Assembly (NCBI GenBank): GCA_950106755.1
Contig: OX467082.1
Coordinates: 4,836,001-4,900,000 of the forward strand
Source of the DNA: Climacium dendroides
Taxonomy: Eukaryota > Streptophyta > Bryopsida > Hypnales > Climaciaceae
DNA: 64,000 nt
Reading direction: 5' to 3'
Notes under the pieces: model-generated
Told to the model about the DNA's origin: nothing
What the model saw: the letters and a program-made list of their open reading frames with translations, nothing else
Database searches by the model: none
Shown here: in pieces, positions 12,703 through 24,182 of the stretch
Position numbering within the stretch: the first letter of the stretch is position 1
How the letters are laid out: every line of letters starts with the position of its first letter
Position numbers and translations under genes: made by a program

Positions 12703-13410
12703 GCATTGGACCATCAATGCTCTTTTGAACCCATAAGGACAAGATGTTTAAGTTTTAAACTATGGATGAACACAAATACATTCCAAAGCATACAAAAATG
12801 CATTTTTATCCATTGATTTTTTTGAGGATTCTTATGTTAGTTCTTTAACACTTTTACAATATAAATTCTAGAGAGTTTGCTTTGCAAATATTCTATAATT
12901 CAAAAAATAACTTTTTTAGTTCAAAAAGTGATCCTACAAAAAAGATTTGAATTAAAAAATCTTTAAAAATTACTAGAATCACAACAACATTTTGAATTTT
13001 TTAAAAACAATTCTTAGAGAATAGTACAAATATTCAATCTACAATCGATTTTAGATGGAATTTTTAAATTTTCGGGTTCAAATATTATTTTAAAATATTG
13101 ATCTTCATACTAGTTGGTTTCTATATTGGTATGGATATGATCTATGAATCACATTTTACAACCATTATTTGACAATCAATATTATAAGTTAGAATTTATA
13201 AAACATTTTTACAATTTTTGGAAATTTGAACTATCCCTAGTCTTTTAGGGGTTAAAAGGGGTTTAAAAACCTTAGATTACATTTGATAATGTGTCATTTC
13301 TGTACAATCACTATATATGGAGCTAAGGCATGATTATATTTAATGATAATAGTGTCTGGCATGATTATTTTGCAAGTGGGTAATTATTATTTTTTAATTT
13401 AAAAAACATA
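12703..13410. other. AT-rich DNA with one more TTAA-family terminus
   Basis: No gene. A family-type right end, CTTTTAGGGG followed by TTAA, lies at 13242-13255, so part of this stretch belongs to another copy whose left end I could not find. Confidence 0.45.
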
Positions 13411-13440
13411 CTAGTGGACTCCCGCAGCGGGTAGTCCACG
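13411..13440 (-). mobile_element. Helitron 3' terminus (second type)
   Basis: Read on the minus strand, this ends in a GC-rich hairpin (arms GTGGACTACCCG and CGGGAGTCCAC around a 3-base loop) directly followed by CTAG and then T. This is the standard 3' signature of plant Helitrons and differs from the 3' end of the three longer Helitrons in the window. The body would extend to higher coordinates; I did not find a convincing 5' TC end, so the element may be truncated or long. Confidence 0.6.
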
Positions 13441-15829
13441 ATCTTAGACGTTCCAGTTTGTGATGGTCTTAAAACATAGTCACCCTTATACACTAGGGGT
13501 CTTAGACTTTTCAAATGTGGAGAATGAGTACTACAGGCCCTTCACAATATTTTCTTAAGACTCAAGTCTAGTATATCAAGGAATGACACTTGAAATCATT
13601 GTCATCCTCAATTTAGTTGCTTTAACCTTTATTCTGCTTGATGAGTGGTCATTTGACTATCAATAGGCCATCTTTGGTGACCAAAAGTGAAGAATAAGGA
13701 AATTAAGGGCCTTTCAAAATTAGATAGAAAATTTAAATATGGCAGGTTTGGCAAATAAGGGGGGCCATGCTCTAACTTATTTTTTGGACTCAACCCTAAT
13801 TCATTAGAGAAATTTTGGATTTTCCCAAGGATTGTCAAGGGTTAATAAGATAGTCTAATTTGGTAGCCTAATGAACTACTAAAAGGATGGAATCTCTGAC
13901 AAAAAAGAGGTTCACCTTGTGTGAATATTGAGATTGATAAAGATTATATCTTTGTTTTCTATTCTATAGTTGTCAAAAGAGGGCACTTGCGATGCCTTAG
14001 TTTAAGTATAGAATGATAATTGCCACAACCCTCTTCTATTAAACTACTAGTACTCGCTAATCAATGTTATAAGAATTGGGTGTATCAACAAGGAACAACA
14101 ATAGGGAAAAAGTTATTGTATAGCCAAAATAAATGTAATCTGGAGTCCCTTTCAACAATTCTTAATAGCCTTCTAGAGAGCTCATGCCCTCGACGCAGGG
14201 GACTGACTCCTAAGGTTGTTCACAAAGATCACAAAGATTTAGATCCACCACATTTCTCATTGATATTTAGGAGTTAGAATAGATGTTTTCTTACATGATA
14301 ATTCATAGATCATGTGCTCCTGAGATTATATAATACAACGCTTCTCGGCATGTCAACCTCATAGATGTGCCATTTATGTCCCCAACAAGTCCAAATTGCA
14401 ACACAAGTCCCATGTTTCATCACCTTGTGCCATCTTTCTATGAATTTCTTCCATTTTGCAGTCCCCCTTTATGCCATTTTCACGGAACAATCGCCATTTT
14501 AATGAAATTCCCCATACTATAGGTGCTGTAGTAGTGCTAGTGTGTATTGCAAGGTTGGAGGTCAGTCGATCAATAACTTAAGTTAAGCCATCGATTCATT
14601 GACACATTCATGAGCTTTGTTTTCTTTGAAACTAAAGCATTTCCACCCTACCTTTCAAGTAAGTTATAAGCATGCAAGTCATCATGCAAGTCATTTGCAA
14701 TTTGCACAGCATAACAATCCTTGATCCATACTTCTGCACTTCTGCACTCACATGCTCATGTGCTCCTCATGATACAAGAAAAGCTATCACAGTTTGCAAG
14801 TTATACTTGTATCTCTTGCAGGCCTGATAGAGACACCCACCATCCCTTCAGTTCTACTGGACCAGAAATTCGTGCACAAATTTGAAGTCATCCACTCACC
14901 ATTTTTTTTTTGTGCTGGCGGCGTTAACGGGTGAGGCGGAGGGAATTCTGAAAGAGAAAAAAGGAGGAGGAGAGTGAAGCCCGACAAGGAATGCATGTTA
15001 TTTCTCCAGAATTTCTGACAACGAGGAGATCGCCTGATATAAATGACTGTTCCAAAATGGATAAAAATGGATGAAATATATGATTGATGAGAAAAATCCC
15101 TAGTCATAGATTACGCAGATTTCACACGTCAAAAGGAGATTCCAGGAAATAATTTGCCCACCTTTTGAACGGGACATTTCTTGGCGGGGGTTTACGGATA
15201 TGCCTACCTTAGTGCATACATGATCTACAGACCTGCATGTGCAGCACTAAAGTAAGTTTCAATACCAAACAGGAATGTCACCAATCATGATGCAAGGTTT
15301 GCGAAACCAGAAGTGATGCCTTCCAATAATCACACTCCTATCCTATCCTATCCTATCCTATTTATATGCTAAAATACTTCAAGTGACGCAAATAGTAGGC
15401 TCTACCGTAGAGGTGGAAGAAGACGAATTCCACCAGGAAAACATCCTCTTGGACTGAAAATTCGACACATTCTTGGGGTATCGGAACACTATAGGAAGGT
15501 CCAAAGAACATCCCGCAGGAATTAAACTCATTCGTTCCTGGTTCTTGTAATGTTAGTACACCGTTGGCTACAAGTGGAGAATTCATCAACGATGATGACG
15601 GAACCACCTTCACAAGGTTATTTAAGAATGCTATGATCCAGGTATACAATTTGTACGTCCTCCATTTCTGCTAATTAGAATGGACTCAATATACAACGAA
15701 ATCCAGAGATTCGGTCACGGAGCAGGACCAGAAGAAATGAAGGAAGGAAGCTAAAGGTGAAATCCCAGTCACCACGCGCAAGGGGTGTTTTATGCAATGT
15801 ACAGGAATGTACCCGAAAATCTGCGCATG
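13441..15829. other. Spacer DNA downstream of the PI-PLC-X gene
   Basis: No gene recognised. Composition shifts from AT-rich (to about 14700) to mixed. A short TCCTA microsatellite of about four to five units lies at 15340-15360. A 95-codon minus-strand frame at 15649-15362 has no family signature. The part nearest 15830 should include the 3' untranslated region of the PI-PLC-X gene. Confidence 0.4.
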
Positions 15830-17472
15830 TCATCTGAACTTCTGCTGCAAGTGAGCAAAACTCTTCTCATCATGCTTGGCATGCGCAAGCCTGGCCATGG
15901 TGATGCCGATGCACGCATCTACGAAGTCCGCGGTAATAAAATCCTCAGAATATACTTGAATCCGGTCTCCAAGGCCCAGCCTGAACGTCTCCGCCAGGAA
16001 CAAGCGCGCATAGCCACGGATGCGGTTGGTCACAGGAAACACACACCAAATGCCGGTGTTCTGCGGAGTGAGCGTATTTTCAACACGGTAGAAGTAGTTT
16101 CGAGAGTCATTCGGCTCTTGTTGCTTGAGATTCTCCAAGTTGGAGATGAACTTTGTGAGGGGGAGGTCGGTGTCGATCCAGTTGTCCACCAAATAGTTGG
16201 AGCTCCAGAGAGGGCTACCTGGAGCAGCGATATCAAGTTTTTCTCAGCATTAGCCAAAGCTACAAAAAGCCTTGAGCTTTTGATAAGTAGAATATTCTCG
16301 ACTCTTCAGAAATTTTGTAGCAATTTCCGACATTTGGTACATTTTTGGCTCTTTTGATAATCTTTTGTAACAAATCCTACACTTATGTCTAATTGACCCC
16401 GAAAGCTCCTTACATAGTGGGTTTCAGACCTCGAGGAATGAAGCCTAAAAGAGAATCACACTGACTTCATGAGTGGCCAATCACAACATTCACCAAAAGC
16501 GAAAATTTCACGGTCCAAGAGGCAATTATCGTGTTACAAAGTGATTAGCAAGCGGACTAGTCAATGCTTGCTCAAGCAATTGCCCAAGTTGGGAGACAGG
16601 AATTGAGTCTACTGTTGAACACTTCAAAGTCCTCACCTAGACTAGGTGACATATGTAAGGTATGTATGCCATTGTCGACCCTGAGCCCAATTGTTCCCAA
16701 TCTACAGTTGTCCAACATTCCAGGGCTGAATCCCCAAATGTTTAGCATTGGAAAGCGTTCATCACGAAATGCATCCCATTCCACGGAAGTTTAAAACTTC
16801 AGTATTAAAATTAGCCAAGAACGATTCCTCTGGTCGCCATCTGTCTAATAAGATTCGAGTCAAAAAAATTCACTGACCTGGAGCAGGCGAGCGGGCGAGA
16901 TGGGGCTTCCACACGCAGAAGACGCGCCCGGGGAGCAGCCGCCTCAGGGGCTTGTCCAGAAGCTCCTCCTCCTGCGGAATCAGGTGCTCCCCGAGCTGCG
17001 CAATCAGATACTCATCGAACAACAGCGGGTCGAACCACTTATACTCCGTCCGAATCTCCAGAATCAGAAACTCCAGGGTCGTCTCCTCCAGAAACCGCTT
17101 GACGTCGTTGATGACGCTGTCAACACTGTAGGAGCAGAGCACGCCATGGCACACGCGCCGGTCTTGCTGCACCCGGATGTCGAAGACGCGCACGCCTTTC
17201 ACCAGCTGCTCGTAGATGGACAGCTTCTGGCATTGGAAGAGGGGGCGGGTCAAGAAGGGGACGCCGATGCGGTTGGTGGCGGAGTTGTGCGTGCCCGGCC
17301 ACACAACGTCGCGGGCTGTAATGTTGTCCAAGTCCAGAGTGGCCATCCATTCCTTGGGCTTGGGGTGCTTGTAGTCAGACCCCGGAAAGGCGGTGCCAAA
17401 GGAGGCTTCCAGGCTTCGAAGCTTGTGCTCCTCCAGCACCACCTCAATCTGCCTTGAAATCTGGGCCCCCAT
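15830..17472 (-). CDS. PI-PLC X-domain phosphodiesterase-like protein, two exons
   Basis: Protein of the plant family related to bacterial-type phosphatidylinositol phospholipase C (X domain only, without the Y, EF-hand or C2 parts of eukaryotic PLCs). Exons on the minus strand are 17472-16878 and 16218-15830, joined at CAG/GTCAGT and CTCCAG sites. The coding length is 984 bases, 327 residues plus stop, close to the usual length of about 320. The start ATG precedes an MGxQxSxQIE-like opening typical of the family, with a glycine at position 2 that could be myristoylated. Both expected active-site histidines are present, His62 in WPGTHNSAT and His109 in CHGVL, with the domain strands VRVFDIRV and FLILEIRTEY. 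Exon 2 carries the conserved NWIDTDLP, YFYRVENTLTPQ and GYARLFLAE stretches. The single intron is 659 bases. It appears intact. The substrate in plants is not established. Confidence 0.9.
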
Positions 17473-18526
17473 GATTTCTCAAATAGCATGTAATTTGCTC
17501 CTCAGACCTCTCTTCCTGCAACTGCTGGCGAATGGAATCTCTGGGGAGTGCCGCAAGCTGTCGGAACGAACATGACTAGTATACGCGACATCCTGTCATC
17601 CTGTCACATGTTCGTTAGCCAAGCTGCCGATTTTCCGACAATGCGGTTCACGCTCCGCGAATTCAACAACCTGAAGCAGCCACGGCTTAATTACCGACAC
17701 TCAACACATCACTGTAGCAATTCTCCGGACACGGACGAATTGCAATTAGCGCATGGTTCTTTCGAAAAATCTGACATGAGAACCACGTTCTGCACAAAGA
17801 ACGAAATCTGTAATTTGCAAATGCACTCCTCCAATCTCTGCATCTTCTGCTCATCCACCAACCACCCCTCTGTGCTCACAGAAGCTTCGTGTGCAAGCGA
17901 ATGTGACTGTCGCTGCGGAGTTGTTAGTGGAGATAGTGATCGTGAGAGCCCGTGAGGAAGAGGCTAATACCCTAATTCTCTGGGACGGCGGGCGACTGCC
18001 ATGGCTGACTGATTGGATGGGTTCTTATTCTGCTGTGGCAATTATCTAGGGGAAAAAGTGCATGATTGCGGCATCTCCCGCCGGCATGTGCTCGTCTGTT
18101 ATTGTACAGTGCGCTGAACATTCCGTGGTGCATAACCCACGTGAACTGCTTCCTCTGCGACATAGCCAAGGTTGCCGTTTTGGACGTGTTTTTCCCTTTT
18201 CGCTTCTCCAACACTCACACCCTCGCTTCTCCAACACTCACACCCTATCCTAGGAGGGTCCTCTGGAGGATGACCAAGCACCTTCGAGGGAAGGGGGTTG
18301 CGATTTCCGGTTGCAACCTGCAAGCAAGGCAGCCCACCTGCCGAGTAGATGAAGAAGGAGAGAGCAAGAGAACCCACATGTCTAACTTTCAGGTGCTTGA
18401 AGCACAAGTGCCTCTCCCCTTCTTGGCAACACTCGGGGTAACCTGTAAAGTCCAAAACCGCGGACATCCGCAAATTTGGATGAAAAGTGCACAATGAGTG
18501 CTTGCTTGCATCCGTCCTTCTTTTGA
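17473..18526. other. Upstream region of the PI-PLC-X gene
   Basis: Probably promoter DNA of the minus-strand PI-PLC-X gene. Open frames exist on both strands because the sequence is GC-richer, but none shows a family signature. A direct repeat of about 22 bases (two adjacent copies of CTTCTCCAACACTCACACCC) lies at 18202-18247. Confidence 0.4.
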
Positions 18527-18742
18527 GTAAGCATTACATCCCCATTGCAACAGTATTGTTGCAATACTGTTCAATGCTTGAACATAAAAACATATTGTCT
18601 TCAGTATTGCAACAATTCAATTTCAATGGAGGGTGTACTCTATCCATTGAAAATATACTATTGTAGTATTGCAACATTATGTTTTTAGTACTCTACTATT
18701 CAAGCATTGAAATAATATTGTTATAATTGGGGGATGCTTTCC
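18527..18742. mobile_element. Foldback MITE
   Basis: About 215 bases able to fold on themselves. The left arm (ATCCCCATTGCAACAGTATTG, then TTCAATGCTTGAA and ACATAAAAACATA) is matched in reverse complement by the right arm (TTATGTTTTTAG, TTCAAGCATTGAA, CAATATTGTTATAATTGGGG). Short inverted blocks such as ATTGTTGCAATACTG recur inside. Exact ends and a target duplication are unclear. Confidence 0.55.
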
Positions 18743-19426
18743 TAATGTAATTTTTGGGTTTCAGATTTCTTCCACATCTAAGTAGACATATTATTCACCC
18801 TAAGTTGGAACTTGAATATCTTGAAGTCAATTTCAAGAGGGGCACATATTTTTCAAAGGTACTGTATGTGCTTATTTCACATCTCAAATCCAAGTGGAAT
18901 TATAAATTTTCAATTAAAATTGTATTTTCTGTAGAATTTTGAAGTGGTCTGCCCTAAAATTACAAAACTGCCCTCTAAAGTGGAGTCATAAACATCCCAG
19001 AAACAAACCATAAACGCATTTTCATGTATCTATTGGCACTAATGCATTAATTTTGTTAAAATCTTGAAGGGATTTGAATATTTTTTTGGACACTACCTTA
19101 CAAATTTTTCATGCAATTAATGTGTTGTGAGATTCGCTTTGCTTTTGCACACTAGGTTGGAAGTGTAATATATATATACAATATTAGGTTGCTTGATTGG
19201 GGTAAACAAATTATTCACCCACAACACAAAATTTGCCTTTTTGAAGTAATGAATTCTTATTGCATTGGTAGGAGTGTTCTAAATGGGAAAATTAAAGTAA
19301 TCACTTACATATCTATAAGATTCAAAATAAATCACTCAAGAAACTACTAAGAATGGAAGAAAAAATTATAATTGTAAAACGAAATCATACTCTACACCAT
19401 TGGACATTAAAAGTAATTTATTATAA
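18743..19426. other. AT-rich spacer
   Basis: I see no gene or defined element here. Confidence 0.35.
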
Positions 19427-20008
19427 TTAACCCTTGAAGTCCCATTGTCCCTACGGGGGACAAAATGGATTTTGGGTAGGCTCCTATGATCTCAATTTTT
19501 ATTGAAACTTTTTGAAACTTTCTCATAAGATAGAAAAACTTAAGAGCTTTCTAAGAATATAATTTTTTTTTTCAATTGGTGCCTGAGAGCAAAAGTTATG
19601 CCACAATAACCTCAAAATGGGAGAGATCAGGCAGCAAAAAAAATCCACAAAAAATTGAAATTAATTTTTTTTAATATCTTTTTCTTGTAGATTATATTTT
19701 TGTAAATGTGAAGCTTTGATTCATTCCACTTGGATTAGAGATGTGAAAGTTATATATGAAGCTTCTTGTTTTGTGGGCAATCATAGCGACTTCTTGAAAG
19801 AATTTTTTTTCTTTCACTTTGAATGCTAATATATTTCAATCTATATGGTCAAAAATCACAAAAAAATTATCACATGATCTAAGACAAGTTTAGAATAAGA
19901 TCCTACAATTAGATTCTTAAAGAAAATTATTTTATTTGTAGGCGATTGTAGAAGTGGTAGTTTTGAGTGGTTTTGGCTGAATAATAGCCATAGGACTTTA
20001 GGGGTTAA
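19427..20008 (+). mobile_element. TTAA-bounded non-autonomous element, copy 3
   Basis: A 582-bp element with TTAA at 19427-19430 and 20005-20008 and inverted ends (CCCTTGAAGTCCC on the left; CCCCTAAAGTCCTATGG on the minus strand from the right). The interior is a shorter version of copies 1 and 4, same orientation as copy 4, so it looks like an internal deletion derivative. It is non-coding. Confidence 0.7.
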
Positions 20009-20659
20009 TTTAGGCTTCCAAGACAAACTTTCTAGCTTTAATTCATACATTACTTCCTCGGTGGTCTAAAGTCTAAAGTCATTGCTTCCATATCATTCTA
20101 TATGAGTTAAAATAGCTTCAAAGATGGTAACAAAAAGCTACTATAGAAAGAAAAAATCAATCCTAATGCTACACTATATATTTTATTTTGTATCATCCAT
20201 AATTTCATGTAATACTAAAATATTTTTATTTTAGAAGATATATAAATATTATTTTGCTAAATTGCATATCTATGGACCATTAGGAAGGTCCTTCCAACAA
20301 TAAGCAAACAATATGAGATCCAAAGCTTCATAAATTGAGATTGTTATAGGTATACTAATTCAGACAATCAATTGTTCATTGTATTACAAAATAGTATATC
20401 ATACACTTATAAGATAAAAGGTGTAGTAGAAAATTATAATTACTTCAAAACATACTTATATAAAAATTGTATAGGGAAAAATTTCTTCTTACTATTATAA
20501 TATTTGAGACCTTACTTAAATCCAATTGATCTTTAAAAATGCAATCTAGTTTAAATGCACCTCAAATTTATTTTTCATCAAAATTTAATTAAAAATAAAG
20601 ATTTATTATCCTTAATTATACAAATGTCCAATGGAATAATCACCTAATTTAGTATTAAA
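20009..20659. other. AT-rich spacer
   Basis: I see nothing identifiable between the TTAA element and the Helitron 3' end. Confidence 0.35.
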
Positions 20660-21525
20660 TTAGCGGTTGGCGCTTGCTATGCTACGCAATCACCATTAGA
20701 AATTTCATTAGAATTTTTTATGTATTAGATAGAATGCAAAGTAAGAATTTCAATAAATCTTTTGACAAAAATTACTAAAATCTTCATATAATTTCTTTTA
20801 TAAATAAGCATATACTGAAATAAGCAATAGAAATCTAATGAATGATGAATGAAATACATGCAATGATGAATACGGTAAAAGATACACATACATTAGAATG
20901 TATTAGAAATTTGACTTAGTTGTTATAAACAATGGCAACTCAAATAGAAGAGTTGAAAAGAAAAACTTATAAATCTAAAAAACTTTGTGAACAACTTAAT
21001 TGTTGTGGAATCCAAAATTGCTTCAATTGAATAAATTTCTCAAAATCATTTGGTAGTAGCAATAGAAAATTGAAATCATGAAAGCTCAAAGCTCACAAAA
21101 GCACAAAATCATAGAAGTGCAAAGAAGTGTAAAGCCAAGAGAAGCAATGGATTTGCTACCTATAATATCATCCTATGGATCCTCTTTAATATCACTTGAA
21201 TTGCAACAACTATATTATTTCTATAATATCACCCTTTGTAAAAAGTGATATTACAAAAGTGATTGCAAACTACTACTCTATTTCTGTAATATCACATTGT
21301 GTGAAATTACAATTTCTATGTATGCATGATTGGAAATATTTTTACAAAATATTTAAAATAATTATTTTAAAGACTTATTGAAATCATTATCATGCATTCT
21401 ATTCAAATATATCAAGTTTTTACTAATATGTGATACAATGAATGCGTACCATAGCAAGCATGAGCCCTAGTATTAATGGTAGCATTTGTGATATTACAGA
21501 GGGACTTGTGATTTTAGTAGTATGA
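20660..21525 (-). mobile_element. Helitron-like element, copy 2 (left arm of inverted pair)
   Basis: An 866-bp Helitron on the minus strand. Its 5' end (TCATACTACTAAAATCAC) is at 21525 with A outside; its 3' end (CCAACCGCTAA, a CTRR end) is at 20660 with T outside. It is very similar to copy 3 but inverted. The stretch 21196-21381 read on the + strand encodes the same 61 residues as 22433-22248 on the minus strand, showing very high identity. That shared reading frame is probably not functional; it has no family signature. Confidence 0.8.
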
Positions 21526-22103
21526 TATTCAAATAGAAATTTAGGCAATAAGCTTTGTTAATGTCTTAAAAGTACATCTTGAAGTATATATCTCAAATAA
21601 ATGTTTGTTTTTTTAAATGTCTCATCCAAGATCAAGTATATGAATCAAAATATCACTTTGAGTCCTAAAAGGTTTTGTAGTGCTACCACTTATATTTTCC
21701 ATTGTTGTACTAAAATTTACTCCTAGTGCCATTGTATTGATATTGGTTGTTGTTGTTGATCTTTGAATCCTATATTAAATTTCAATACCTATTCTTCTTC
21801 AAATACTTTGAAAAAAGCAATAAATGCCTATTCATTACTTTTGACCTTGTCTCGGACCTTGTTAAATAAATTTTAGCTATATATTAAGTTTGAAATACCT
21901 TATTTAGTCTAAAGTGATCAAATGACAAGTTTGAAGAATTAACTTAATTGACTACTTTTCTTTCAAATAATTGCAAAACATTTGTGTGAGGAAGTCTTGG
22001 GTTTACACTACCAACCATTGATGTTTGGATCAATAGAAGAACCAACCAACCAATCTTAGTCAATGATAATGGCTTGATGGCATGTGGGAAATTGTCTTCA
22101 TCA
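21526..22103. other. Spacer between the two inverted Helitrons
   Basis: 578 bases separating the 5' ends of Helitron copies 2 and 3. No gene is recognised. If the region is transcribed, this would be the loop of a hairpin with arms of about 870 bases. Confidence 0.5.
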
Positions 22104-22986
22104 TCATACTACTAAAATCACAAGTCCCTCTGTAATATCACAAATGCTACCATTAATACTAGGGCTCATGCTTGCTATGGTACGCATTCATTGTATCACA
22201 TATTAGTAAAAACTTGATATATTTGAATAGAATGCATGATAATGATTTCAATAAGTCTTTAAAATAATTATTTTAAATATTTTGTAAAAATATTTCCAAT
22301 CATGCATACATAGAAATTGTAATTTCACACAATGTGATATTACAGAAATAGAGTAGTAGTTTGCAATCACTTTTGTAATATCACTTTTTACAAAGGGTGA
22401 TATTATAGAAATAATATAGTTGTTGCAATTCAAGTGATATTAAAGAGGATCCATAGGATGATATTATAGGTAGCAAATCCATTGCTTCTCTTGGCTTTAC
22501 ACTTCTTTGCACTTCTATGATTTTGTGCTTTTGTGAGCTTTGAGCTTTCATGATTTCAATTTTCTATTGCTACTACCAAATGATTTTGAGAAATTTATTC
22601 AATTGAAGCAATTTTGGATTCCACAACAATTAAGTTGTTTACAAAGTTTTTTAGATTTATAAGTTTTTCTTTTCAATTCTTCAATTTGGGTTGCCATTTT
22701 TTGTAACAATGGAATGAAATTTCTAATGCATTTTGATGTATGTGTATCTTTTACCGTAATCATCATTGCATGTATTTCATTCATTCATTAAACTTCTATT
22801 GTTTATTTCAGTATATGCTTATTTATAAAAAAAAATATATGGAGATTTTAGTAATTTTTATATGAATATTTATTGAAATTTTGCTCTACATTCTATCTAA
22901 TACATAAACATTCTAATGAAAATCTAATGAAATTCTAATGGTGACTCGAATGGTGAATGCGTAGCATAGCAAGTGCCAACCGCTAG
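22104..22986 (+). mobile_element. Helitron-like element, copy 3 (right arm of inverted pair)
   Basis: An 883-bp Helitron. The 5' end TCATACTACTAAAATCAC follows A at 22103; the 3' end CCAACCGCTAG precedes T at 22987. Like copy 1 it has an inverted image of its 3' terminus (GGGCTCATGCTTGCTATGG) about 60 bases from the 5' end. A minus-strand frame at 22784-22599 resembles the one in copy 1 (shared VKDTHT and LLQ motifs, lysine-rich), so a coding remnant may be common to the family. No helicase gene is present. Confidence 0.8.
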
Positions 22987-24182
22987 TAATTACTATAAAT
23001 TTTTTAGTTGAAGATTATGTTCCACCCATACTTGTTTTATAGACCTTTCTATTTTTGACCAAAATCTAGTTGCAAAATCTAATAAGGATTGGTTACAATA
23101 TTAAGAGTCTTGTAGTCAATTATAATATGCTACCACTGTGTTGGAAACTATGCCATAACTAATCACTATTAATCACCTCTTGCCCAAAATTACACCACCC
23201 TACGGTGCTAGAATGGAGCATTGATCAAGAATAGGTTGCCTCTATACTGCATCTCTCAAGAATTACACTTAAGATGGAGGTATCTATTTCTGATCAAGTA
23301 CCCATGTACAACTTATAGGGTACTCTATTTCCCACCAAGGCTAGGTTTAATTTCCAACCAAACTTTGGAATGCATTCCAACTAATAAGGTAAATAGACAT
23401 GCTCCAAAGTGGTGAGTATGAAAGTAGGAAGTAATGAGCAAGAAAGTAGTTTGGTTAAGATCAGAATTAGAAGCATCTACTAATTGTCTATAGTTCTGAA
23501 GTACTTTTTGCCTCCCAAATTCATAGTAATTTTAATTCAAGCAATAAAACTACCAATTTTTTTGTAATCCTCATGATTTCTATCAATGCACCTCTGAAAA
23601 ATTTGCTTTGCCTTGCAACATTCCAGACCATGTCTAGAATTGCTTAAGGTAAATACACCCAAAATCACCACAAATTGGGATGTGGGTAATTGAAAGTGTA
23701 AGTAGTAAATAGTGAATACAAGACAATGAAGATATGTGTAAAAACAAAGAGGTGGGCAATCAATTTTCGGATTTTAGCAAATCTGAGACCATAGTAGGGG
23801 TACAAAATTCTGAAACTAGAGTACTTAAAACAACACACAGGCCACCTGAAAATGAAGCGGTTGCATTCAAAAACTCTCCCTCCCAAAACTCTCCCTCCCA
23901 AAATGTTAGAATTGAAAGAAATGGAGGCGAAATCACACTATTATTATGGAGAAAAGTAAATGAGCTCATAAACCAACAAGCAACAAAATGGTTCATTAGA
24001 GATGTGAATACTCAATCATGTGAGCTTTGAAACCTTTGACATGTACATAAATTGCCAAAGCTTCTTCTCAAAACCATGTTAAAAAAATCCTGTTTTAGTC
24101 ACTCACAATTTTTGAAATGTATTCACACCATTCTAGGGCCATTGGTGATTCCGTTGACAAATCACGAAGTATGGAAAAGAAG
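22987..24182. other. Spacer upstream of the nitrite reductase pseudogene
   Basis: No gene recognised. A short tandem repeat of a 14-base unit (AAACTCTCCCTCCC, two copies) lies at about 23871-23898. I looked for the missing N-terminal exons of nitrite reductase here and did not find them. Confidence 0.4.

Noticed and set aside
16900..17457. A 185-codon + strand open frame.
   Set aside because: It is the antisense shadow of PI-PLC-X exon 1; the minus strand has the recognisable catalytic motifs.
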